Positions 24,101-36,100 of a stretch of DNA of 64,000 nucleotides are shown piece after piece. The stretch lies in contig CANTUZ010000023.1 of NCBI GenBank assembly GCA_947846985.1, positions 2,437,677 through 2,501,676 on the forward strand, written 5' to 3'. The DNA comes from Fratercula arctica. Lineage: Eukaryota; Chordata; Aves; Charadriiformes; Alcidae. Every line of letters starts with the position of its first letter. The stretch's first letter is position 1. The notes under the pieces are model-generated. The model did no database searches and was not told the origin of the DNA. It was given only the letters and a program-made list of their open reading frames with translations. A program made the position numbers and the translations under genes.

Positions 24101-27100
24101 ATATGAAATATTGCATAGTATAGCTTTTACCAGTGAGAATTTTTTAAAAGGGACAGTCAGGCTAAAGATTTATATGGGAAGGGGAAAAATTGTTTTTATC
24201 TCTTTATTTTAATTTATTCTTTGACCTTTATGCTTTGTTTTGCACTTCATTCACTTCAGAAACTGAAAGTGGACCCAGTTGCTTTTTCGGTGTGGTTTTT
24301 TTCATATTTTTCTTTTGCTGCCATGGCATTTACATCTGTGTTCAGCAGAAGGATGCTCTAACTCTGGAAAGTTTCTTGCTGAAACTTTAAAGCAACTTAA
24401 ATGTTGGGCGCAAGATACCCGACACGGTCCCTCAAGCCTCTTGTCGTGAGGTGTTGCAGCCTCTCTGTTCTCAAATGAGTTATTTTATGTTTGTAAATGT
24501 TTCTTAATTTAACAAAGGTATAAGAACCAACAATATGAACTTCATGGATCCCAGTTAGCTTTGCTTGCTTCTATTATCTAGCTAACTAAGACTATGAACA
24601 TTAAAGTGCTTTTCTCAGGAAAAGTATATGACTAAAAATTAAACACAGATGCACTGTAATGCGCATAACCTTGAATGTATTAAGTTATATTTAAAAAAAA
24701 AAAATCTTACTAACTTCTTACAATTATGCAACAATATTTGTTACCCAAAGTCAAGTTTTCTTGCAACTGATTCCCAAATTAGTCTGCAACAACTTGGTAT
24801 AAAATTATAACTGGAACAAGTACAATTAATGGGAAAAACAAAATGTTAATGCTACTGTTACAGTGACTAGTGGAGAAATAAAAGTGATTGTTTAGATTTT
24901 ATATTTGTATTACGAAATGTATCCTATACAAATCCTTCTATTGTATGTTTTTACCTATTGTACAACAAAATAAAATATTTTTTAAAAAAATTATAGAATA
25001 ATCCTTAAATATTTGCTAAATGTGTTTCTACATGCATATGTAACCACATTGTAAAGAAGTAACTTGTAATTCTTAACCTCAAAACCAGGATTTTAGGCAA
25101 CAACTTTCTCCTGTAATTATTATACAGTCGCCAAATTCTCACGTGTTCCATGGACATTGGCAGAACAGTTTCTAAACTTGTCCTTCCCATAGCGGATCGA
25201 GAACTTTGAAGCGCTTTTGCGAGATTGTAGACTTGTCTGCTCCAGTGTGTCCTGACATTGAGTTTCCAGCTGGATAGAGCCCTGCGAGGCTGCGCGTCCC
25301 CTCGCCCCGCGGCGCCTCGCAGTGCTCTATCCAGAGCCAGGCTCTTCCCGGGGCTCCAGCGCCTGCCTGGGGGAAGCGCCTTCAGCGGCGACGCATTTAG
25401 TGTCACTGAACCCGAGTGTCAGCCCTCTCGAGGGGAGCTTGTGCCTACAGAGGTGTGGGGTTGTACGAAAGCGTCAGGGTTGGCTGCCCAAAGGAGCCCC
25501 GCTCCTGCCCGCTGGACACGGAGAGAGCTGTCCTGTCGCCTTCGTGCCCGAGGGAGAGGTTGGGAAGGACCCTGCTAGTGACCGTGTGGCTGCCCTTCTC
25601 CCGGCACCCCGCGTAGGCAGCTAGGACTAAACCCCGCAGGACCAGAAGCTCACGCTGAGAAGGGGAGGACAGACTCCGTCTGAGTTCAGAGATGCTAATG
25701 GCTTAAACTTACATGTTTGCTTCTTAATTCTAGGGAGAAAAATTCCTCTGGTTTTAACTTTGGATTTTCCTATTCAAACAGGTTGAAATGGTTCCACTGA
25801 CAGCAGTGAAGACAGGATTGCAGAAAGGTGAGTTACAGACGAAAATAAACTTTATTTAAAGTTCGTTGCTCATCACACTTCAATGGTTTTTGTTCTGCGT
25901 AAACTGTAGAGGCCTTAACGCTTTCTGGTGGTGAACGTAATAGATGCTGATGTTCGTTTCCCTTGTGAGGGTTTTCTGGTTTTGTCTTTTGTTGTTGTTT
26001 GTGCATCGCTAGTTGGAAAGAGTGTTAATGTGCTGTGAGCGTGTAATACAAGTCCTTCTTCTGGACATTTCTTAATTAAAAATAAAAAGGTCTTTGCTTA
26101 GCCATATTTTAAAGATGAATGCTGAAGAGGTAATCTCCTAAGGGTTTATCCTCTGTTATAGACAATTTAGTAGCTTCCTCCACTGTGTCAGCACGTTCAG
26201 AAGTTTGTCTAAAGGTCTTCCTGAAGTTGTTTTCAGTTAATTAGCTTTTTGGTCAGAATTAAACTAGTATCAAAGCTGCAAACTTAAAATTAGGGCTAGC
26301 AAATAAAGTACAGTTCTAGGCTGCCTCTCATCTTTCATTTTCCTTTATTAATTTTAAGCAAAAAGTTGAGAATGTATATTAAAACTAATTTTAGTGTGTT
26401 GTGTTAAGGTGCCAGCGAGATTTCAGATTCTTGTAAACCTTTAAAGAAAAGGAGTCGTGCCTCGACTGATGTAGAACTGACGAGCTCAGCTTACAGAGAC
26501 ACATCGGACTCGGATTCAAGAGGACTTAACGACTTACAGGTAAAGGCATATGGTTTCTCCCAGGGACTTGTGTGTTTACTCTGTCAGTATAACAGGCCTT
26601 TCGGTTGCATATTGCTAAATATGCGAGCACTATATTTTCTACAAAATTCATGTCTTGTATTGTCTAAAAAGTAAAGCCTAGTCTTCTTCTTTCTAATCCC
26701 CTCCATTTTATTGATATAAAAAAAGACACAGTCTTTCTTTACAAGTTTTGCTACTTCTTTGTCTGGTGAAACATTGGGTTAGATCACTGTCAGTTTGGTT
26801 TTTTGGAAGGTTGTTAGATTCTGTGGGAATTGGGAGATGCTGCCCTATTTTGGTGTAAAATTGAGAGATGTCTGGAAAAAGTAAAATCGATATCTTTATG
26901 GTTTTTTGCTCGTATAGGTAAAAGGTATGTCAAGACGGCAGCGTTCCTTGTTTCATTCTCGTGAAGTTCATCAACTTTCAAGGACCCTCTTGACATATTG
27001 AATGATCTTTTAATCAGTGGTGACTTAACTATTTTTTTCCAGAATGTGGTTGTCCTTTGCAAGTGTCTTGTTTGAGTGCCTTGGATTTTTCCTCTTTGTA

Positions 27101-30100
27101 GGGTAGTTTTGGAAAACGCTCAGACAGCCCGTCAGCTACAGCCGATGCTGATGCCTCTGATGTGCAGTCGGTGGATTCCAGCTTATCCAGGAGGGGAACA
27201 GGAACGAATAAAAAAGACACTGTTTGTCAGGTAAATGTGGTGCTGTAAAGAAGTGAATACGAAAGGTGTTCTGTCTATTTCTGTTCGTTTCAGCTGACAG
27301 ACTTTTCAAATTACGCTACTTTGTTTTAACCATGTCTCATAATTCAACATCTCAGATAAAATACCACGGCTTTTAGGAGTTTTTATGTTCTTGAAATGAA
27401 GCTCTCCTGTATGCTAAAAAGCTCAAAAGCTAGGAGCGGTATCTAATCCCTACCTGCTAGCCTAAGTAGGAAAAGTAGATGCTATTTTCTGCTTCTTTTG
27501 AAGATTTCAGATGGCCTTTCAGAATAGGGCAGAGTGAGAAATTTCCTGTATTTTTGAGAAAAAATCCTGGAATCTTCTGGCCAGTTTCCTGGTCCACAGT
27601 AAGGGAACAGGCTGCTCTTGCTCTTCGGGTGCATGAGGAAACGAGGAGTCCAGATGGATCCTGTAGTGCCTCTCCTGTCTCTGTCTGGGCTCGCGCTGTG
27701 AGGAGAGAGAGATGCAGAAGGTGCTGGGACTGTTGTCAGCCCAGGGTCTGCCGTGGGATGTAGGCCAGTTCCTCCTGCCTTACCTTAGCTCTGAAGAGGT
27801 TTCAGTCAGTTTCTAGTCTTTTGTTAACATCTGGTGGTTATTTGCATTTGAGCATGTCGGGTACCCTGTGCTCTCTGACGAGCTGTCTGTTTGTTCAAGA
27901 TCTGCGAGAGCTCTGGCGAGTCTCTGGTGTCCTGCGAGGGCGAGTGTTGCAGCGTCTTTCATCTGGAGTGTCTCGGCTTGAAGGCGATGCCCGAGGAGAA
28001 GTTCATCTGCACTGAGTGTAAAAATGGTGAGTGTGTTCCTGCGTCTGAAAAACAGGGAGGGATTTCCCGCTCCGCTGCGGAGCCGTGTTCTGGTCAGAGC
28101 AAACTGAGGTGGTGAGTTCCCAGGTTGTGGGAGTGCGTTTGGGTTATTCTATTACTTTTTTAACCTCTGAGGCCAGATTCTTATTTTCCCACCTAGCAAG
28201 TACCTGGTAAGAAAGAAAAGTAATAAACCGTTTAGGGTTTTACTCAGAATAAGGGGCTTTTATGTTAATGGCAATTATAGAATTATTATGGATTATAGAA
28301 ACCAAGTTACCTGTTAAAAGGGAAGAAGCCTGTGTTGCTCAAACCGGTGTAACTGTTCGCTTCAGAATTTTTTTTTTAACAACTTCTGTATCTCAAAGAA
28401 TTGGCCGTTACAGTTGGGCTTCCTTATTCCTTCTTTTACAAGGGGAACATACGTGCTTTTCGTGCAAACTTCCTGGCAAAGATGTGAAGCGCTGTTCGGT
28501 CAACACGTGTGGTAAATTTTATCACGAGGCCTGTGTTCGCAAGTTTGCCACTGCTCTCTTCGAGTCGCGAGGATTCCGTTGCCCGCAGCATTGCTGTACT
28601 GCCTGCTCCATGGATAAGGATATTCATAAAGCAAGCAAAGGTGAGAGTAGAGCTGGTTTTGAACAGCGTGAGGAAGCTCAACTGCGTCATCAGAATAACA
28701 ATGAGTAGAACTCTACCCTCTGTAATGCAGCGTGCAGCAAGGAATGAGGGTTTCCTTCTTAACAAGGTCATTAACTTATATTTCTGGTGGGTGGGAGAAC
28801 AGCTATCGGCCTGAGGCTGCTGTCTGAGGATACCTGGATCCGTAACACTTGAGTCATCTTTTGTGCTGGGTTTAATGGGAGCCGAGAGTTAGTAGTGCAA
28901 GGCCAAGGAAAGGGTCTTTTAAAAGACAGTTAGTAGTGGCCTTTAGAGCAATTATTTTTCAAGAAAAAAAAGAATCCTTTTAGAAATTAGCTGAATTATT
29001 CAAACAAAACAAGCAGACTCTAGAATGATTTAAAGCATGTATTTTTTTCTTAACAGAGTTTTAAAGTGAAAGTTAAGAGTTAACTTCTGTGAAAATTTTT
29101 TTTAAGATGTGAATGTTTCTTTTAAACCTAGTACTCTGATTGGAGTAAAGTCCAGCCTTGCGTCTGTCTGTGGTGTCTTCTCCCATATCCTGACTGCAGG
29201 GTGACATGGTGCATTTTTCTGCATTTATATTGAACAGGTCGCATGGTGAGATGTTTCAGATGCCCCATTGCCTATCACTCAGGAGATGGCTGTATTGCTG
29301 CAGGAAGCTTGTTTGTGTCATCCCACATTCTCATCTGTAGTAACCATTCCAAACGGAATCACTCCTCATCAGCTGTAAATGTAGGCTTTTGTTTCGTTTG
29401 TGCAAGAGGTGAGCACACTTGTTTTTTCCCCTGTTTTATAGTTCTTCTGTGGTCACTTGTGCAGTTTAGTGATAAAAATTATGTATTTCATAAAGAAAAA
29501 CTCCCTTAGGGCTCTCTGGGGTTTGAATGCTGCCTGTGATTATTTTATTTAATTTTTTTTTGGTCAACAGTTCTCATGAGAATTATTTTGGTCCATAATA
29601 TTTGATGCTCAGAAACAGCCACAGGTACTTGTGTTGCCAGTGGGAAGAAGTGGACGCCGAGCCCCCGGTTCCAGCCATTGCAAGCTGAGAATGGAGGCTC
29701 TGGTGTTGTTCAGTCTATTAAGCAGAAGGGGATTCTTTCCCACTCACAAACTTCAAACTGTTTAAATTTTTAAGGCTAAAAGGTAGGATTTACTCATGAA
29801 CTAGAAAAATTCATTTTAATTTGTAACTACCATCACATTTGAGAACTTTGATACAAAAACATTTGCAATACCATATAAGGGAGTTTCTTGCTGGGGTTTT
29901 CCATATGCCAGAGTTCTTTTTTGTGGCAGGTAGAACAGTTCCATCATGTTGTCAGCACTTTGCTTTTAGGTTTCTTATCTCGGTTGTCCGGAGTCAGGCT
30001 GGACCCAGGATCAGATACAGGGTTATCACAGAAGAGTTTCTGTGGTCTTCCCTGGTTTGAGTGTCAGATTAGAAATGTCTCTGGGCAAGGCCCACTGGTG

Positions 30101-33100
30101 GCTTTGGTTTGCCCCTGTGAACGTTAATGTGACGAGTTCTGTATGGCAGGATGTGTCTTGTCCTGCTGCTCTGCTCCTACGTGAGGTAGGTTGTAGGATC
30201 TTAGTAGCCATTAGAGAGCCGCGCTGATGGCCGTGTCGCTGATGTCAATCAGAAAAGCTGTGTTTGTACTAAGATGTGAACGGAAAGCGACGGCAGGCTT
30301 CTGCCATTGGGTTTATCTTAAACGTTTTGTTTTCTAACAGTTTCAAAACACTATTAAGCTGTAATATCAAAATACATCGTGTGAGCCAAACCAGCTAAAT
30401 GAATTTCTTTGAAGTTGTGTTTTATTAACCCTGTGGCCAGCTACTACAGATGCTTGAAGCTGACTTAAGATCCAAATATCGTAGAAGAGCCTACTTTAGA
30501 TTATAAATCTGCAGTGGTTTGTTACGCATACACAGGAAGGTGAATCTCCTTGGGAATTTTTTCTCCAAGTTTTGGCTACTTTATGATGCAGAGGTATAAA
30601 ATAGAGGCCTCCTCCTTCTCTTGGGTAGAACATATGTAAAAGCTTTATGAAAAGGAATACCTGCTCTTTGGCATCCATCTTACCTATATGGCACAGAAAT
30701 CAGACTTTAGGAGTAGGACTCCAGAACTGAATTACAGGAAGGGACTCTTACGCTTGCTGAAGGTGCAGAGCTGCATTTATTTGCATTCAACATTGTTTTA
30801 GTAATTCTCTTTATACCCGAGTCTGGCTTCATCAGAGATGAAACTACAGAAGTCTGTATTTTCTTCTGGCAAAATAAGTGACCTCTGAAGCCCAGCGGGT
30901 GGGATTTTCTGTCCTGTACATTCACTGAGTCTTAGTTTTGAGAACTTGAAAAGTTGCAAACCGCTACCGCTGACTGAATCCTCTGTATTTTACGGCAACA
31001 ATGTACTTGTTCTTCTAGAAAATTTCTGGGGGGTTTGTTTCTGCTGGGTGTAGCTGGAATCAGGTGCTGGTGTGCTTCACCAAAGAGAGATTGTGCAAGG
31101 TTTATGTTTAGCAAACTGCCCCGGCTGGGTTGAATTGAGTCCTTCTAGTCATACGTGGCAGCGGGAGGGACGTGGGGCCAGGGCAGCATCTGCGGCAGGA
31201 GCACGCAGGGTCCCGCTCCGAGAGAACCGGGGAGCTGAATGCTGTAGAAATCCTTGGGCATCTGTAGGTGAGAACTGTTACTTCATTAGTTTTAGTTGGT
31301 ATCAGAAGGAGGAACTTTGTATAGATGCAAAACATGACTGAAGTGAGAAAATGTAGCTTTGAAACGATCTATAAAATGTACAAACTTCCTTATAGTGAGG
31401 TTCTTGAAATACAGTATATTTTAAGACTTCTTAAACACCTTCCTGAAATATCCTTCGTTAAGCATGTTATAGTTCGCATAATTGCACACGTAGGTCACGC
31501 TTGTGTTGTGAATCCCCCCGAGGACGTGCTTCCCAGGTAGGCTGACGCCGTTCGCCTCGCAGCAGGGTTTTAGGCTCCCCGGTTCGACAGCTTCTCCCCA
31601 GCACTCGGCTCTGCCTGTCCCACGCGGGACAGAGCTGGTGGCTGTCTCGGCAGCTCATCTCTCCTGCTGCTTTGGGTCGCAGTTTCTCTGTTCGCCCCGT
31701 GACTCCCTGGCCAAATGCTTCCGATCCGTAGTGACGGGGCACTCGCTGGGGCTGCCCGCCTCTCTGCAGCAATGGGAAAAACTCTTCTTGGTGGAGAAAG
31801 ATCCAGAAATACAAACGCATCGTTTGAAATAAAAGTGTATAGGAGACCCGAGTGCGTGACTGCTCCAAAGAGCTGCATTTGGAAGCTGTGGGAGGGCAGG
31901 GCTGGTGGAGCTGTACTTAAAAACAAATGGCATAGGACAGAGCTTTCATCCTTCTTTGGTGCCTTGCAGAATCACGGACCCCCCTTGTTGTCGTTTCCAA
32001 CACACTAAACGCTTTCATAGATAAGATCTTAGAGACAGATTTGTAGTAAAGTGGCATGCTGAGTTCTTGTATCCAACATCTGCTTTTTCAGTTTGTAGCC
32101 CCAACTAACAGCCTGACCTTTGATTTGCTGCGGTGACCGTCACCCCCCTGCTCTTCGAATTAGCTTGCCTTTGCCATTTGGGAGGGAGGGTGGTTCACAC
32201 AGATATAAAATCGGTTGCTTTTCTTGTGCTTTTCTATAAATGCACGAATTAAGGGTAAAAGCACAACTGAAATTCCACATAGAAGCAGCTTATTCATCAT
32301 AGGTTTTTCCAGTTACTTTTTAATTTAGTCTCTCAAACACATAACCTCTTTCTTAGCGAAGAAACTTCCTGTCAGACTTTTCTTTTTCCTTCATTTTATC
32401 TTTTTTTCATTCGCACATAAATGCATTAGAGGTGTTCATTTGGTTTATTTTATTTTCTCCTTTATGGAATCATGGGTAGTTTCATTGCAACTCATCTCTT
32501 TCTGTTTGTTTCGTATAGGGCTGGTAGTGCAGGATCATTCAGACCCCCTGTTCAGTTCATATGCCTATAAGTCCCACTACCTTCTGAATGAATCAAATCG
32601 TGCTGAGTTGATGAAATTACCTATGATTCCTCCTCCTTCGTCAGCTTCCAAAAAGAAATGTGAGAAAGGTAACCAAAATAGTTTCTTTCTCTTTAATTTA
32701 CTTTCGCTTTTTCTATTATTTCTCTCTCTTTAAATCAAACGAGAAATGTCTGCTTGTCAAGCACCACTTATTGCTTTTCAGTGAACTTCACTCATTGATT
32801 ATTGTGAGCGTGTGTTCATGTTGTTGGCAATTTTTTTTATTACAAAAGGGCTTAAAATAATTACTGTCACTAAATTCTCCTTGAAAGAGGTTAAATCACT
32901 TTGTATCTGGCCTAGGCTAGTCCAGCTTCAGGGCAGCTGTTGGCACAGGGATGTGGAGAGGAGGCGAATAGAGCTTGATATTGTTGCAGTTCAGTGTCGC
33001 CAGCTGCTTAAATTGATTTGATGCATGGAGGCAGAGGGGGGTGTTCTGTTTCAGACCTTCTAGGTAGCTTACGCAGAGCCTGAGAGAAGAAAGGATGTTT

Positions 33101-36100
33101 CAGGTTACCACAGGTGGGTCCTGTGTCCATCCGAGGGGGAAGGCAGCCCGCGTTTCTGTCCCTTTGTCCCCGGGGCTGTGTCCCCCCGCCAGCCTGGGCA
33201 GCTGCGCTCCCTGCGGGACGAGCTGCGCGTGGGGGCCGCCGGAGCTGCCCCCTGTCCCCTGCAGAAACACCCGCACCTCCGGGCAGAGCGAGAGAGCGTT
33301 TTCTTCTGGCGTGGGTGGTGCTGCAGCATCTCGCTGTACCTTATGGGGAGATAACCGTTGTCTGCATAAAATACTCAGATGTAATATTTTATTCCCCACA
33401 GAAATTTGATTTCCCGAGAGTGTTCAGAACCGGTGCCCAATTAACCGTTCTAAAGTTAGGTTATTTTGAACGTTGCTAGATTGATGGCTTTCAGTAGTTC
33501 CTGTAATTCCTGAAAACAAAAATTATTTTGAGCCCTCCGCTTAGCTTGAGCAATATCTTACTAATGCATCCTGAGAGCGAAGTCTTGGTTTGTTTTCTTG
33601 CTTAGCAATGAAAGTTTTGTGTTTGATTTCGTTTGATTTTTTTTTTTTTTTTTTTTTTTGCATCTCTTGGCATTTTACTATGTTGGATAATGTTTCAGTA
33701 ATTTACACTGGGTCTGTATTTCCTCTGAAGTAACATTTGCAAAAAAATATTTTAAAAGTGAAAACTTTATTATGGGTTTGGGGAGCTCTGGAAAATCCAT
33801 ATGGTTGGATTTTACGGTTTTTAGCAGAGGAAATACAGTATTGGTCATGCAACCGATTCGTTTAAGGAATGCTTATTGTGACATGCAACAATCAATTAAT
33901 GCAATGACATTTTTTAAAGTCTATAGGTGGACAAGATTTTCTGATAAATGTTTGAAAGTTACTATTCACACTTCTTTTGATATTATGTGCTTGAAAATTG
34001 CTTTAAATACTCTCAAGTCTCTACCAGATTATCCATCTGGGACGCAAAAACTTGTTCTTTTTAAAAAAAAAAAATATATCTATAAAAATGTGTATTTATA
34101 TTTCATATACTTACATATATAAAATATTACAATATGTATAGTGCATCAAGTCTTATTGTATGAGCTGCTTTGTTCGCTGAGGGTGGCTTAGAGATGTGCT
34201 GTGGCTCTCCACATTCAATACATCTGCCAAAATGCAAGCCAGCCAAAACAACTTTTGTCCAAATAAGTGTAAACTGCAGAAATGAATGATAACCACTGCG
34301 CTAAGATTTCCTTTGTGCGCAAAAGGAACTTACGGGATGGGGACAACTTGTGTGGTGTCTCATGCTGCATTATGGCTTGTGCTCATACCGGCAAACTTCT
34401 TCTTTGTGGAAGAAACAGACTTATTACAATTCCTTTGTAACATTCTTGGTACAGAAAAGCATTGATCAACCTATAGGCTGCAGGGGGGTTTAATGCACAC
34501 TAACTGATTGCTGAGGGATTCAGTCATAACAATGTGGATTGAAAAAGCATTTCTTAAAACTTTGGTTATTTGTCATTGTTTTGGCCATGCCCAAAGAAAT
34601 AACCCAGGGGTTTGGCCGTGCCCAAAGAAATAAGCGCTAACAGCACCGCTTCCAGAGGCAGTGCTTCCTTTGGGAATGTTCCTTCTCCTGCCAACGTCCC
34701 TCATGTTTGAAAATCACTCAGCTGCTTGTTTGTGTATCTTTGGTGCAGTTACGAGTCGCAACTCGCACATCAGATGGCCGATTGCACTGCACGGTCTTTT
34801 TTAACCAACATTGTTAAGTTTGACTCGATCCCTCTGTCTTGCCATTTTCTTCTGTGAGGCAAATGAGAATGGAGAATGGATGAGTAAAATGAGTGTCAGT
34901 TGTGATGCACAGGGGGAAGCAAGTCCGTCCTTCTATAAACCAAGCAGGGTTTCTTTGTTTAAAGGTGGAAAACTGTTATGCTGTGAATCCTGCCCAGCTT
35001 CCTTTCACCCCGAGTGTCTCAACATAGAAATGCCTGAAGGATGCTGGAATTGCAATGACTGTAAAGCTGGCAAGAAGCTACGTTACAAGCAGATCGTTTG
35101 GGTCAAGCTTGGAAATTACAGGCAAGTTCACTATTTTTGTTTTCTAATGCTTTGGGTGTTTTTAATGTACTGTAGAATTACAGGAAAATAACTTAAAGCA
35201 GCTCAGTCTTCGTAAACAAGAACTAGAAATATAATAATATGTCTACTTTGTGTCAGACATCAATGTTGCCCTTTAAATTAAATTCTCCTGCTTTTTCCAG
35301 GCAATGATGGAAACTTGATTGCGCTTACATTTGATCTCTAGAGCGTGATAGGGATATGGAAAACCAGGGGCTGTCTTATAGAACCGAGATGTCCTAGCTT
35401 GTGTTTGCTGTTAGTCACCTGCAGGAATACAAGCACTTATAGGTGATCTTACAAGTCCACTCTTGTGCCGCGTATGTTCTTACAAGGCTTGTCTGAAATC
35501 TGGAATAAGAACTTCTCCTGTGTTTTACACGGTGCTTCCCAGGTATCGCTAAAGGGAGCCTTGATTGTATAAGGAAGGAGTTAATTTCCTTAAGAAAGGA
35601 AAACTGCCTTTCATTTCTCAATGTGGTTAGGCAGACTCAGAAGCCAAGGCTATAGTTCAAGGAACTTACGTTCTTCTTTTTCTTTTTTTTCCTACTTTTC
35701 AGGTGGTGGCCAGCAGAGATCTGCAATCCCAGGTCTGTGCCTCTCAACATACAGGGCCTCAAACATGATATCGGGGACTTCCCAGTATTTTTCTTTGGTT
35801 CACATGACTACTATTGGGTACACCAGGGCAGAGTTTTCCCTTATGTTGAAGGAGATAAAAGCTTTGCTGAGGGGCAAACTAGTATTAACAAGACCTTCAA
35901 GAAAGGTAAAATCAAACAAAGTTTATAGTGGTTTATGAAAAAATTCCACGTGTTTGTGTCTCCATCACCACTTAACCTGCATGGGAATATTATGTGACTA
36001 GTGTTCTGTGTTCATGTAAAATTGCAAACATTATATAGATTCCTTGACTACAGATGAAAATGTGTTTCTTTAAGTGCCTACTCATTGCGTATCGTTGTGG

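Larger units (their letters stand above)
23346..25781 (+). other. NSD3 intron 8
   Basis: A 2.4-kb intron. It holds a 23-T run (23838-23860), the candidate alternative terminal exon (24260-24361) with two poly(A) signals, and a GC-rich patch (about 25255-25620) with a strong hairpin. The abrupt switch from AT-rich, 3'UTR-like sequence to a GC-rich patch is notable. Confidence 0.7.

Noticed and set aside
28027..28115. Read-through of NSD3 exon 12 into intron 12
   Set aside because: The frame runs past a consensus GTGAGT donor, and exon 13 restores the PHD in phase. The extension has no conserved features.
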